64,000 bases of DNA from Pannonibacter phragmitetus_B (GCF_050510895.1 NZ_JBNINT010000001.1:2790001-2854000), one strand, 5' to 3'. Positions 45,060 to 55,863 are shown, counted from the first letter of the stretch. A program made the numbers and translations. Notes: generated by a model not told the origin, from the sequence alone.

Positions 45060-46333
45060 GCCTTGCCATTCTCTTCGGCGTCTTCGCCCTCGGCCTCATC
45101 ATCGGCGCCCCCGTTGCGGTGACGCTCGGCCTTGCCTCCATGACCTACCTCTGGTTCAAGGGCATTCCTCTTGTCGTCATGCCGCAGAAGATGTTTGCCG
45201 GCATCGACGTCTTCGTTCTCCTGTGCATTCCTGGCTTCATTCTCGCCGGCAACCTGATGAACCGGGGCGGGATCACCGGGCGCATCGTGCGCTTTGCCAA
45301 TGCGCTGGTGGGCTGGATGCGCGGTGGCCTTGGGCAGGCCAATGTGGCCGGGTCCATGCTCTTCGGCGGCATTTCCGGAACGGCCGTGGCTGACGCAGCC
45401 TCGATCGGCGGCATGATGATCCCCGGCATGAAGAAGGCGGGTTATCCGGCAGACTTTTCGGCCGCAATCACAGCCGCATCTTCCACCGTCGGACCGATCA
45501 TCCCGCCCAGCGTGCCGATGATCATTGTCGGTGCCCTTTCCGGGATTTCCGTCGGCAAGATGTTCATGGCCGGCGCCATTCCGGGCATCATGATGGGGCT
45601 GGCCATGATGGTCACCACCTACATCATTGCGGTGCGCAAGAACTTTCCGCGTCAGCCCTGGCAAGGCGTGCGCGAGCTTTGCCTCGCCTTCCTCGGCGCC
45701 TTCTGGGCTCTGGCCATGACAGGCCTCATCGTTGGTGGCCTGCTGACTGGCCTTGCCACGCCCACGGAAACTGCCGTTGTCGCCAGCATCTATGCCTTCG
45801 TGGTCGGCGCATTCTTCTACCGGGAACTGCCCATCCGCGAAGTGCCGAAGATCGTCATCGACAGCGCCATTTCCTCAGCCGCCATTCTTGCACTCGTCGG
45901 CTTTGCCAATGTGTTCGGCTGGATTCTCGTTTCCGAGCGCATCCCGCAGATGATTGCCGAAAGCGTGCTCTCATTCACTGACAACAAGTATGTGGTGATC
46001 CTGCTGATCAACATCGTGCTGCTGATTGTCGGCATGTTCATGGAGACAATCGCGGCTCTGATCATCCTCTTCGTGCCGCTCCTCGCCCTTGCTCAGGGTG
46101 TCGGCATCGATCCGCTGCACTTCGCCACCTTTGCGGTGCTCAACCTGATGATCGGCCTCACCACGCCTCCGGTCGGTGTGTGCCTGTTCATCTGCGCCAA
46201 CATTGCCAAGTTGCCGCTGTCGCCGGTCATCAGGGCGATCACGCCCTTCCTCATCACCAACATCATCGTGCTGCTGCTCGTGTCCTACATCCCCGGACTT
46301 GCGACGTGGCTGCCCACCTACCTTCTGGACTGA
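45056..46333 (+). CDS. dctM: TRAP transporter large permease (DctM family)
   Basis: A 425-residue inner-membrane protein with about twelve helices, starting at GTG 45056 inside the dctQ stop. Family signatures: IPGFILAGNLMNRGGITGRI, GGISGTAVADAASIGGMMIP, AASSTVGPIIPPSVPMII and LNLMIGLTTPPVGVCLF. It exploits the sodium gradient to import the solute bound by DctP. Confidence 0.95.
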   Translation: MSLAILFGVFALGLIIGAPVAVTLGLASMTYLWFKGIPLVVMPQKMFAGIDVFVLLCIPGFILAGNLMNRGGITGRIVRFANALVGWMRGGLGQANVAGSMLFGGISGTAVADAASIGGMMIPGMKKAGYPADFSAAITAASSTVGPIIPPSVPMIIVGALSGISVGKMFMAGAIPGIMMGLAMMVTTYIIAVRKNFPRQPWQGVRELCLAFLGAFWALAMTGLIVGGLLTGLATPTETAVVASIYAFVVGAFFYRELPIREVPKIVIDSAISSAAILALVGFANVFGWILVSERIPQMIAESVLSFTDNKYVVILLINIVLLIVGMFMETIAALIILFVPLLALAQGVGIDPLHFATFAVLNLMIGLTTPPVGVCLFICANIAKLPLSPVIRAITPFLITNIIVLLLVSYIPGLATWLPTYLLD

Positions 46334-46339
46334 TTTGTC

Positions 46340-47385
46340 ATGGAAACACGTGTTTGCCGCCTTTATGGCCAGCATGACCTGCGCATTGAAACGGCAGAAG
46401 TGCCGCAGCCCGGCCCAGGCGAGGTGCTTGTCGCCATCGGTGCGGGCGGGATCTGCGGCTCGGACCTGCACTACTTTCAGGATGGCGGCTTCGGCCCCAT
46501 CCGCGTGCGCGAGCCGATCATTCTGGGCCACGAGATTGCAGGCACCATCTCGGCCCTCGGCGCGGGCGTTACCTCGCTGACCGTGGGCCAGAAGGTAGCT
46601 GTCAACCCGAGCCGCCCATGCCGCACCTGCAAATATTGCGCGGAAGGCCTCTTCGCTCATTGCCTTGCCATGCGCTTCATGGGGTCGGCCTTGCGCTTTC
46701 CTCATGAACAGGGGGCTTCCGCGATCTTGTGGTCACCGATGCCATCCAGTGCGAGCCGGTGGGCGCCCATGTGGACCACGCGGAAGCCGCCTGCGCCGAG
46801 CCGCTGGCCGTGTGCCTGCATGCTGCCAATCAGGCCGCTGCGCTCGAAGGCCGCCATGTGCTGGTCACCGGTGCAGGCCCCATCGGCCTGCTGTGCGTGG
46901 CCGCAGCCAGACGGGCGGGCGCCGCCAGTATCACGGTCACCGACCTGCAGGACGCCACACTGGCCGTGGCGGCGCAAATGGGCGCGACGCAGACCATCAA
47001 TGTTGCCACGCATCCGCAAGCGCTTGAGCCATTCAAGGCGGACAAGGGCCACTTCAACGTGGTGTTCGAGTGCTCCGCCGCGGCCCCTGCCCTACGCACC
47101 GCCATCGAATGCGTCCGCCCGCGTGGCCGTATCGTTCAGGTGGGCGTAACCGGCGATCTGCCGGTTCCGGTCAATCTGATCGTCGGCAAGGAGATCGAGT
47201 TCGTGGGCACGCACCGCTTCCATGAGGAGTATGCGCTTGCTGCCCGTCTGATCGACAGTGGTGAAATCAATGTGAAGCCCATCATCAGCCACCGCTTTGC
47301 ACTGGAAGATGCGGGAGAGGCGTTCCGCATTGCCGGAGACCGTTCGCAGGCCATCAAGGTCAGCCTTACGTTCGCCGGCGTTTGA
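46340..47385 (+). CDS. zinc-dependent alcohol dehydrogenase, L-idonate 5-dehydrogenase type (frameshifted)
   Basis: About 348 residues after repair, 6 bases after dctM. Medium-chain dehydrogenase: catalytic zinc residues in GICGSDLHYF and GHEIAG, structural zinc lobe CRTCKYCAEGLFAHC, nucleotide fold VLVTGAGPIGLLCVAAARRAG. It is closest in pattern to L-idonate 5-dehydrogenase (MRFMGSALRFPHEQGGFRD). The frame breaks in a G5 run at 46711-46715; one G restores QGGFRDLVVTDA. It may oxidise an aldonate from the TRAP importer, or replace the absent fructuronate reductase step; neither is shown. Confidence 0.87.
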
Positions 47386-47409
47386 AGCGCAATCCGGCAC
47401 GGATTGTCT

Positions 47410-47447
47410 CGCCTGCGTGGACAAGTCATTCACGCAGGCGTTCTTTT
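47410..47447 (+). terminator. terminator of the TRAP/idonate dehydrogenase operon
   Basis: A perfect 10-base stem CGCCTGCGTG / CACGCAGGCG with an 11-base loop, followed by TTCTTTT, 24 bases past the dehydrogenase stop. Confidence 0.85.
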
Positions 47448-47498
47448 CCGGGCAGAAGAGCATGCCATAAGGTGCAACTCTGCAGCAGAGGACATCTT

Positions 47499-48146
47499 AT
47501 GACCCCTGAGATCATCTACCTTTTCGATCCGCTTTGCGGCTGGTGCTATGGCGCAGGACCAGGCGTTGCGCGGCTCGTGGCTGAGCCAGGTATCGCAGTG
47601 ACCCTGCAGCCGGTGGGCCTGTTTGCCGGAAGCGGTGCGCGGCCCATGGACCCGGGCTTTGCCTCCTATATCGTGAAGGCCGATGAGCGGATTGCGGCCA
47701 TGACCGGCCAGCCTTTCAGCGATGCCTACCGGCAGAACGTGTTGTTTGGCGGATCGCAGAAGATCGACAGTGGTCCTGCAACCCTTGCGCTCACAGCTGT
47801 CCACCTGACCACGCCAAACGAGGTGGCCGCAGCGCTGAAAGCCATCCAGGCTGCCCGCTATGTAGGCGGGCAGGATGTGACCAGCCTATCCGTTCTGGAG
47901 AACATCCTGCGGACTGCCGGATTGGAGACGGCGGCCGAGCGCCTCAAGATCGCAGATGCGGCACTTGAAACCGCCATGCAGAACTGGACCAGCGAAGGCA
48001 TGGGCCTCATGCAGGCGATGAGAGCACAGGGCGTGCCCGCCTTACAGCTGCAAACCCCATCAGGCGGGCGCTACACCATCGACACCCAGGCCCTGTTCGG
48101 CCCGCAGGTCGAAAGCCTGATCGAGGCTGTCCGCAAGGCTGCCTGA
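47499..48146 (+). CDS. DsbA-family thiol oxidoreductase-like protein
   Basis: 215 residues from ATG 47499 after AGAGGA. The thioredoxin-fold CxxC appears very early in IYLFDPLCGWCYGAGPG, and the helical insertion is typical of cytoplasmic DsbA-like/FrnE proteins (LALTAVHLTTPNEVAAALKA, GVPALQLQT). No signal peptide, so the location is cytoplasmic. A DsbA-family protein of the COG3531 kind is likely; the partner is unknown. It stands alone after the hexuronate operon terminator and is convergent with the agl operon. Confidence 0.8.
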   Translation: MTPEIIYLFDPLCGWCYGAGPGVARLVAEPGIAVTLQPVGLFAGSGARPMDPGFASYIVKADERIAAMTGQPFSDAYRQNVLFGGSQKIDSGPATLALTAVHLTTPNEVAAALKAIQAARYVGGQDVTSLSVLENILRTAGLETAAERLKIADAALETAMQNWTSEGMGLMQAMRAQGVPALQLQTPSGGRYTIDTQALFGPQVESLIEAVRKAA

Positions 48147-48155
48147 AACACCCGG

Positions 48156-49240
<1,085 letters not shown>

Positions 49241-49261
49241 CTGCCGGCCCTCCCCTTGCCT

Positions 49262-50884
49262 TCAGCGCCGGCGCATGAGGCTGACGCCCCACGGCCCGAG
49301 CGCGATGATGCCGTCATGCTCTGACACACTGCCAATTTCGTGCCCGATCGTTTCCCAGTCTTGCGCAGGGATGCGGATGTCCGCCGGTGCGTCCGAGAGG
49401 TTGAAAGCGCAGAATATGGTTTCGCCATTCAGCTTGCGCGAGAAACTGAGCACATCGCCCGTCACCGTCATCGGCGACTGGCTGCCCTTCATCACCGCCG
49501 GCTGGGCATGGCGGAAGGCGATGGCGCGGCGGTAGTGATGCAGGAGCGCCGCCGGATCAGTCTCCTGCGCATCGGCAGCTAGGCCATAGTGCTCGCTGGG
49601 CACAGGCAGCCAGGGACGGGCCTCGGAGAAGCCGCCGCTGTGCTGCTGGATGTTCCAGACCATCGGCGTGCGGCAGCCATCACGCCCCTTGAACTTCGGC
49701 CAGAACTCGATGCCATAGGGGTCCTGCAGATCCTCGAAGGCCAGCTCTGCCTCGGGCAGGCCAAGCTCTTCGCCCTGATAGATGCAGACTGACCCGCGCA
49801 GGCACATGAGCAGCGTCGCATAGGTGCGGGCCGCAGCCGGCGTCAGGTTCCAGCGGGTGATGTGGCGCACCACATCATGGTTGGAGAAGGCCCAGCAGGC
49901 CCAGCCTTCCGAGGCCACCCGATCAAACTCCTCAAAGACGCTTGCCACATAAGGCGCCGTCATGGGGCGGTTTGCCAGAAACTCGAAGGCGTAGGACATC
50001 TGCATCAGTTCATCGCCGCGAGTGTATTCACCCAGCAGTTCCAGCCCGCGCTGACTGTCACCAATCTCGCCGACAGTAGCCGCGTTATACTCGTCCAGAA
50101 CCACGCGGAAGCGGCGCAGGAACTCCAGATTTTCCGGCTGGTTCTTGTCGTAGACGTGGCGCTGGTGATTGTAAGGGTTCACCTTCGGTGCCGTCAGATC
50201 GTTGCGCTCCTCCACCGGCAGGGCCGGGTTGTCGCGCAGTTCCTTATCGCAGAAATAGAAGTTGATGGTGTCGAGGCGGAAGCCATCCACCCCACGCTTC
50301 AGCCAGAAGCGGGCAACCTCCAGCAGCGCATCCTGCACATCCGGATTGTGGAAGTTCAAATCCGGCTGCGAAACCAGGAAGTTGTGCAGGTAGTACTGCT
50401 CGCGCCTCGCATCCCAGTGCCATGCCGGGCCGCCGAAGATGGACAGCCAGTTGTTGGGTGGCGTGCCATCCGGCCTGGGGTCAGCCCAGACATACCAGTC
50501 CGAACGCGGATTGGTCCGGCTCTGCCGGCTTTCCTCGAACCAGGGATGCTTGTCGGAAGTGTGGGACAACACAAGGTCGATCATCACCTTGATGCCGTGC
50601 GCGTGCGCCGTTTCGATCACCCGGTCAAAGTCGGCCAGTGAGCCGAACATAGGGTCCACGTCGCAGTAGTCGGACACGTCATAGCCGAAGTCCTTCATCG
50701 GTGAGGTGAAGAACGGGCTGACCCAGATGGCATCCGCGCCAAGGCTGGCGATATGCGGAATGCGGCTGACGATACCCGCCAGATCACCGATGCCGTCGCC
50801 ATTGGAGTCCTGATAGCTGCGCGGGTAGATCTGATAGATCACCGCTCCGCGCCACCAGTCCTTGTCCTTGATGAGGGTGGTCAT
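49262..50884 (-). CDS. aglA: alpha-glucosidase, GH13
   Basis: A 540-residue cytoplasmic enzyme that splits imported maltose, trehalose-like or sucrose-type alpha-glucosides. GH13 regions: region I DLVLSHTSDKHPWF, region II nucleophile Asp in DGFRLDTINF, region III acid Glu in AATVGEIGDS, region IV FSNHDVVR. The opening WWRGAVIYQIYPRSYQDSNG, split as GAVIYQIYPRSY, matches oligo-1,6-glucosidase/alpha-glucosidase. It is encoded inside the ABC operon in the same order as rhizobial aglA. Confidence 0.95.
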   Translation of the reverse strand: MTTLIKDKDWWRGAVIYQIYPRSYQDSNGDGIGDLAGIVSRIPHIASLGADAIWVSPFFTSPMKDFGYDVSDYCDVDPMFGSLADFDRVIETAHAHGIKVMIDLVLSHTSDKHPWFEESRQSRTNPRSDWYVWADPRPDGTPPNNWLSIFGGPAWHWDARREQYYLHNFLVSQPDLNFHNPDVQDALLEVARFWLKRGVDGFRLDTINFYFCDKELRDNPALPVEERNDLTAPKVNPYNHQRHVYDKNQPENLEFLRRFRVVLDEYNAATVGEIGDSQRGLELLGEYTRGDELMQMSYAFEFLANRPMTAPYVASVFEEFDRVASEGWACWAFSNHDVVRHITRWNLTPAAARTYATLLMCLRGSVCIYQGEELGLPEAELAFEDLQDPYGIEFWPKFKGRDGCRTPMVWNIQQHSGGFSEARPWLPVPSEHYGLAADAQETDPAALLHHYRRAIAFRHAQPAVMKGSQSPMTVTGDVLSFSRKLNGETIFCAFNLSDAPADIRIPAQDWETIGHEIGSVSEHDGIIALGPWGVSLMRRR

Positions 50885-50930
50885 TCACGAAATCCTGTCG
50901 TTGATACGTCTGAGAAATGGTGAGAGTGGG

Positions 50931-52057
50931 TTACTTGACCGAACCGGCCAGCAGTCCGCGCACGAGGAACCTCTGCAGCGCGAAAAAACCAGCAGCGGCA
51001 CGAAGATGGATACAAAGGCGGAAGCTGCGAGGATCTCCCACTCTCCACCCTTGGAGCCCAGAAGCTCACGCAGCACGCCGGTCATGACGAGCTGTTGCTG
51101 GTTGTTGCCAAGGAAAACGGTGGCCACCAGCAGATCGTTCCATGTCCACAGGAACTGGAAGATGGCGAAGGACGCCAGCGCCGGGAAGCTGAGCGGCAGG
51201 ATCAGTTTGCGGAAGATCTGGAAGTCACTCGCCCCATCGACGCGCGCGCTCTCGATGATCTCGCGCGGGAGGCCCACCATGTAGTTGCGCAACAGATAGA
51301 TCGCCATGGGCAGGCCGAAGCCCGTATGCGCCAGCCAGATGCCCAGATACTCCTTGCCGATGCCAAGCGAATTATGCAGCCGCAGCAAGGGGATCAAGGC
51401 CAGTTGCAGCGGCACCACCAGAAGACCGACGATGGCAGCAATCAGCAGTGCGCGGCCCGGAAACTCCATCCACGCCAGCGCATAGGCGGCAAAGGCGGCA
51501 ATCAGGATCGGGATCACTGTGGCTGGAACAGTCACTGTCAGCGTGTTGAGAAACGCTCTCCCCAGCCCTTCGGCAAACAGAACCGTCTCGTAATTGGCCA
51601 TGGTGAAGCTGGGCGGCGTTTCAGCCGTCACGAAGATGCGCGGGCTGCGGCCCTCGAACTTTGCCGGGCTTTCCAGCCGGTAGGCGCCATCGGCTTCCAC
51701 CGTGAGCGTCTGGCCATCGTCAAGATCTGCCGAGGTGCCCGGTTCATAAGCCATAGGTTCCCGCGAGGAGGCACCAAAAGCAGTCACGGTGCCGCTGCCT
51801 GTGTCAAAGACATTGCCGTCGATGATGAAGCGGCCGGCTTCCTCCCGCTGCGTGTCCGCATCCCCGGCCCGGACGATGGAATTCTGCTGCGACGGAAACA
51901 GCGCCTTCCACCAGCCGGTGGCAGCGATCTGATCCGCCTGCCGGAAGGAGGAAACGAGAAGCCCGATGGTGGGTACCGTCCACAGCAGCACCAGCGCGAT
52001 GACGGAGAGATTGACGGCCCAGACGAGGCCAGAGCGCTTGCCCGCAATATGATCCAT
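50931..52057 (-). CDS. aglG: alpha-glucoside ABC transporter permease (frameshifted)
   Basis: About 375 residues after repair. ATG 52057 shares its A with the aglF stop (TGATG); a GTG at 52060 is the alternative. After the first helix there is a long periplasmic insertion (about residues 50-140) typical of AglG, then five helices with the EAA loop ESARVDGASDFQIFRKLILP. The frame breaks in an A6 run at 50983-50988; one base restores LLVFFALQRFLVRGLLAGSV and TAA at 50931-50933. Confidence 0.9.
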
Positions 52058-53052
52058 CACTGCATCTCCTTGCGGGCATTGCGGATATTCCAGATCATGA
52101 TCGGCGTCACCAGCAGCATGATCACCAGCGCCACAGTGGAGGCACGGCCCGCATCATTGCCGCGGAACATCCAGTCGAACATCAGATTGGCCAGAACCTG
52201 CGTGCCCGACTGGCCGTTGGTCATGGCCAGCACGATGTCGAAGACCTTCAGCACCACGATGGTGATCGTCGTCCACACCACGGCAATTGTGCCCCAGATC
52301 TGCGGCACCTTGATGCGGAAGAACACCTGCAGCGGCGATGCTCCATCGAGGATGGCCGCCTCGATTGTCTCCTCCGGAATGCCGCGCAGGGCAGCCGAGA
52401 GAATGACCATGGCAAAACCGGTCTGGATCCAGACCAGCACGATCATCAGGAAAAGGTTGTTCCAGAGGTCAATGGTCAGCCAGGTCTGCGGCTCCCCACC
52501 GAAAAACACCACTACTGCATTGAGCAGGCCAATCTGCTCCTGCCCTTCGGGCCGGTAGTCATAGATGAACTTCCAGATCACTGAGGCGCCAATGAAGGAG
52601 ATCGCCATCGGCATGAAAATCAGCGACTTGGCGAGATTGCCCCAGCGGATGCGATCCGTCAGCGCAGCCGCCAGCAAGCCGAAGGCAGTGGAGGCGGCAG
52701 GCACGAACAGCAGCCACAGCATGTTGTTGCGGATGGACTCGCGGAACTTGGCGTCCTCGATCAGCCAGATGTAGTTGTCAAGGCCGACAAAGCGCGTGCC
52801 CGAACTGTCATGCAGCGACAGCCAGACCGAAACGAACACTGGGTAGAGCAGATAAACACCCAGCAGCAGCATGGCAGGCGCCAGAAACAGCCAGGGCCGG
52901 ATCAGGGCTGCCCGGTTGATATTACGCCCCGCATTGGCCCCGCGTGGCGGCAAGACCGCATCAAGGATCAGGTTGGAGCCATAGAAATAGGCGACGCAGC
53001 CGAACACACCGGCAACAATCGTCGCACCTGCCATCATGATCTGCTGGAGCAT
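52057..53052 (-). CDS. aglF: alpha-glucoside ABC transporter permease
   Basis: A 331-residue inner-membrane protein. ATG 53052 (MLQQIMMAGATIVAG) follows GGGAGGGG. It has six to eight helices; the EAA loop is EETIEAAILDGASPLQVFFRI. The N-terminal extra helix is normal for AglF/MalF-type subunits. It lies after a hairpin downstream of aglE and is coupled to aglG by a TGATG overlap. Confidence 0.92.
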   Translation of the reverse strand: MLQQIMMAGATIVAGVFGCVAYFYGSNLILDAVLPPRGANAGRNINRAALIRPWLFLAPAMLLLGVYLLYPVFVSVWLSLHDSSGTRFVGLDNYIWLIEDAKFRESIRNNMLWLLFVPAASTAFGLLAAALTDRIRWGNLAKSLIFMPMAISFIGASVIWKFIYDYRPEGQEQIGLLNAVVVFFGGEPQTWLTIDLWNNLFLMIVLVWIQTGFAMVILSAALRGIPEETIEAAILDGASPLQVFFRIKVPQIWGTIAVVWTTITIVVLKVFDIVLAMTNGQSGTQVLANLMFDWMFRGNDAGRASTVALVIMLLVTPIMIWNIRNARKEMQ

Positions 53053-53146
53053 TGCCCCTCCCGCGCGCATTGATCCTCGACAGGCCCTCAAGGCACTCGT
53101 CACCGGATCATGGCCACCGGTTTTCCCGGCTTCTTGTCATGGAGGC

Positions 53147-53176
53147 CGCCGCCAGCCGCATAACCGGCTGGCGGCG
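53147..53176 (-). promoter_or_regulatory. intercistronic hairpin after aglE
   Basis: A perfect 12-base inverted repeat CGCCGCCAGCCG / CGGCTGGCGGCG with a 6-base loop, 10 bases past the aglE stop. No U-tract; probably stabilises the aglE part of the message. Confidence 0.65.
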
Positions 53177-53186
53177 CACCACAGTC

Positions 53187-54545
53187 TTACTTCTTGATCG
53201 CGTCCCAGGCCTTCTGGATACCGGCACCAACGGCGGCTGCGTCCTTGCCACCGGCCACGTAGTCCACCATGCCCGTCCAGAAGGCACCGGCTCCGATTGC
53301 ACCGGGCATCAGGTCAGAGCCATCAAAGCGGAACGTGGTGGCGTTGAGCAGGATATCGCCCATCTTCTTCAGGGTCGGATCGCCATAGACCTCCGTGTTG
53401 ACGCCCTTGTGCGGGGTCAGGAAGCCGGTCTGTGCCATCCACACCTCATGCGCGATCGGCGTCTGCAGGAAATCGATCAGCGCCTGGGCGGCCGGGCTTT
53501 CCTTTGTGATAGAGAACAGGGTGCCCGCACCCAGCACAGGCTGGCCAAGATCCTTGTCCGCGTAAGCAGGGAAGTAGAAGAAGTCCACATCCTCGCCGAT
53601 CACCGTGCCTTCCGGGAAGAAGGTGGGAATGAACGACGCCTGACGGTGCATGTAGCACTGCGGCGGCGAGGCGAAGAGACCCTTCGGGCTGTCGCGGAAG
53701 TCGATGGTGGCCACACCGGCAGCGCCGCCAGCCACATACTTGTCATTGCGGGCGAAATAGCCGAACTCCTCGATGGCACCCACCACCTTGGGGTCATCGA
53801 ATTTCAGATCATTGCGCGTCCACGCGTCATAATCCTCGGGTGATTGGGTGCGCAGCATCAGGTCTTCCACCCAGTCGGTGGCCGGCCAGCCGGTGGCAGC
53901 TCCAGAACCCAGGCCGATACACCAGGGCGTACCGCCATCCGCGACGATCTTGTCCGTCAGCGCCTTCAGCTCTTCCATGGTTGTAGGCACTTCGTAGCCC
54001 GCGTCCTCGAAGTTCTCCGGCACGTACCAAACCAGCGACTTCACATCGACCTTGTAGAACAGGCCGTAGAGAGCATCCTTGCCGTCCTTGCCCTTGAAGG
54101 TGGCAAGATCAACCCAGGACTGACCGGCAGCATAGTTGTCACGCACCCAGTTGGAGGTCTCATCACCCAGCGGCGTCAGATAGCCCTTGGAGGCAAGATC
54201 CCGGGCAAGACCCGGCTGCGGAAAAATGGCGATGTTGGGCGGAGAGCCCGCTTCCGTATCGATGACGATCTGCTGCTCGAAGCTGTCGGAACCGGAATAG
54301 TTGACCTTCACGCCCGTGGCGGCCTCGAAATAGTCGAAGATGCTTTCGACCAGCTCCTTGTCCGGTCCAAGCCAGGGCCCAAGCACGGTGATCTCCTGCC
54401 CCTTCAGGGCATCAGTCTTCACGGCCTCATAGCTTGCCCAGTTGAACCGGCTGTCCTTGCCCGGCTCGAACTTCAGCTCCTGCGCCTGAGCACCGGCGCA
54501 CATCAGGGCAAGCCCAGCTGCGCCAGCGAGCAAAATCGTCTTCAT
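53187..54545 (-). CDS. aglE: alpha-glucoside ABC transporter periplasmic binding protein
   Basis: A 452-residue exported protein. ATG 54545 follows GGGAGGT. A Sec signal (MKTILLAGAAGLALMCAGAQAQ) precedes a family-1 sugar-binding protein with ITVLGPWLGPDKELVESIFD, GSPPNIAIFPQPG, WPATDWVEDLMLR and a C-terminal Trp-rich region. First gene of aglEFGAK; LacI-type operators lie upstream. Confidence 0.93.
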   Translation of the reverse strand: MKTILLAGAAGLALMCAGAQAQELKFEPGKDSRFNWASYEAVKTDALKGQEITVLGPWLGPDKELVESIFDYFEAATGVKVNYSGSDSFEQQIVIDTEAGSPPNIAIFPQPGLARDLASKGYLTPLGDETSNWVRDNYAAGQSWVDLATFKGKDGKDALYGLFYKVDVKSLVWYVPENFEDAGYEVPTTMEELKALTDKIVADGGTPWCIGLGSGAATGWPATDWVEDLMLRTQSPEDYDAWTRNDLKFDDPKVVGAIEEFGYFARNDKYVAGGAAGVATIDFRDSPKGLFASPPQCYMHRQASFIPTFFPEGTVIGEDVDFFYFPAYADKDLGQPVLGAGTLFSITKESPAAQALIDFLQTPIAHEVWMAQTGFLTPHKGVNTEVYGDPTLKKMGDILLNATTFRFDGSDLMPGAIGAGAFWTGMVDYVAGGKDAAAVGAGIQKAWDAIKK

Positions 54546-54600
54546 GGTGACCTCCCAGTACCGCGCCCGACTCCCGCGCTCCACACAGGGCCAAGCATCT

Positions 54601-54616
54601 TTCAAACCGCTTTGAA
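54601..54616. promoter_or_regulatory. LacI-type operator 1 (aglE side)
   Basis: TTCAAACCGCTTTGAA is a 16-base palindrome with a CG-type centre, the standard LacI-family operator form. It lies 56 bases upstream of the aglE ATG, at or just after the predicted start of a minus-strand promoter (TTGACT at 54646-54651 read leftwards, GACTGT at 54623-54628). Confidence 0.8.
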
Positions 54617-54727
54617 TGATCAACAGTCGCCGATCGGCCAAACAGAGTCAACGGGCATGTCGCACTTCAGCGCCACAACACCGCTCACAACCTCATCTTT
54701 ATTGCCGCATCGCAGCAAAAGCCGCCT

Positions 54728-54743
54728 GTCAAAGGGCTTTGAC
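54728..54743. promoter_or_regulatory. LacI-type operator 2
   Basis: GTCAAAGGGCTTTGAC: 7-base arms GTCAAAG / CTTTGAC around GG. It overlaps the -35 element of the putative aglR promoter. Confidence 0.65.
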
Positions 54744-54767
54744 GTACGCCACGCACGCGGCTACAGT
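54739..54767 (+). promoter_or_regulatory. promoter of aglR-bglA
   Basis: TTGACG at 54739-54744 and TACAGT at 54762-54767 with a 17-base spacer. It is flanked by operators 2 and 3, so AglR should repress its own gene and bglA. Confidence 0.6.
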
Positions 54768-54776
54768 CTGGCGAAA

Positions 54777-54792
54777 TTCAAAGCGGTTTGAG
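54777..54792. promoter_or_regulatory. LacI-type operator 3 (aglR side)
   Basis: TTCAAAGCGGTTTGAG is nearly the reverse complement of operator 1 (TTCAAAGCGGTTTGAA), differing at one base. It lies just downstream of the predicted aglR transcription start and 34 bases before the ATG. Confidence 0.75.
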
Positions 54793-54826
54793 GTTTCAGA
54801 CCCGGACGTATCCTTGATGAGCCCCG

Positions 54827-55858
54827 ATGAATCTGAAGCAGTTTGCCCAAAAGCTGGGGCTTTCACCCACAACAGTCAGCCGCGCCCTCAACGGGTATCC
54901 GGAGGTAAACGCAGCCACGCGCGAGCGGGTTCTTGCGGCTGCAAAGCAGCATAACTACCAGCCCAACGCCCGCGCCCAGCGCCTGGCCACAGGCCGTGCG
55001 ATGGCCATCGGCCACGTCATCCCAATCGCCACCCGGCATGAGATGGTCAATCCGGTGTTTGCGGATTTCATTGCCGGTGCTGGCGAGAGCTATTCCCGTG
55101 CGGGCTATGAGATGGTGCTGTCCATTGTGCCCGATGATCAGGAAGCCAGTGTCTACCGGGAACTGAAGTCCCGCGGCACCGTTGATGGCATCATCGTCCA
55201 CGGCCCCAAAATGTCCGACCCGCGCATACCACTGCTGCGGGACATCGGCCTGCCCTTCGTCGTGCATGGACGGGCAAGCGGCACCACGGCGCCCTATTCC
55301 TGGCTCGACATCAACAACCGCCGCGCCTTCCGCCGTGCCACGGACTTCCTGCTGGATCTCGGCCACCGCCGCATCGGACTGATCAACGGCCTGGAGTTCA
55401 TGGACTTCGCCGCCCGCCGCCGGTCCGGCTATCTCGAAGCACTGGAAGCACGCGGGCTTAAGCCTGCGCCGGAGTTGATGTTCAGCGCCGAAATGACCGA
55501 AGGCCAGGGCTATGCCGCAGCCTCTGCCATGCTGGACCAGCCCGAGCCGCCAACCGCGTTTCTCGCTTCCTCCATGATCTCCGGCATCGGTGTGCGCCGT
55601 GCCATTGAGGAGCGGGGCCTGAAGCTGGGCAAAGACGTTTCCGTCATCATCCATGATGACGAGCTTGGATACCTGAAGAACGGCGCCGAAGTTCCCCTTT
55701 TCACAGCCACCCGCTCTTCCGTGCGTGAGGCCGGACGCCAGACCGCAGACATGCTGCTGGCCCACATTGCAGATCCCGCGAGCGCTCCGCTGACGCGCCT
55801 TCTTGAATGTGATCTCATCATCGGCCAGTCCACGGGACCGGCCCCAGTCAGGACGTAA
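54827..55858 (+). CDS. aglR: LacI-family repressor of the alpha-glucoside regulon
   Basis: 343 residues. The HTH is MNLKQFAQKLGLSPTTVSRALNG (first 20: MNLKQFAQKLGLSPTTVSRA), the hinge helix ANARAQRLATGRA-type reads NARAQRLATG, and the periplasmic-binding-like domain follows (VNPVFADFIAGAGESYSRAG, DDELGYLKN). It is divergent from aglE across three matching palindromes and cotranscribed with bglA (5-base gap). An alpha-glucoside or glucose derivative is the expected inducer. Confidence 0.93.
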   Translation: MNLKQFAQKLGLSPTTVSRALNGYPEVNAATRERVLAAAKQHNYQPNARAQRLATGRAMAIGHVIPIATRHEMVNPVFADFIAGAGESYSRAGYEMVLSIVPDDQEASVYRELKSRGTVDGIIVHGPKMSDPRIPLLRDIGLPFVVHGRASGTTAPYSWLDINNRRAFRRATDFLLDLGHRRIGLINGLEFMDFAARRRSGYLEALEARGLKPAPELMFSAEMTEGQGYAAASAMLDQPEPPTAFLASSMISGIGVRRAIEERGLKLGKDVSVIIHDDELGYLKNGAEVPLFTATRSSVREAGRQTADMLLAHIADPASAPLTRLLECDLIIGQSTGPAPVRT

Positions 55859-55863
55859 ACTCC

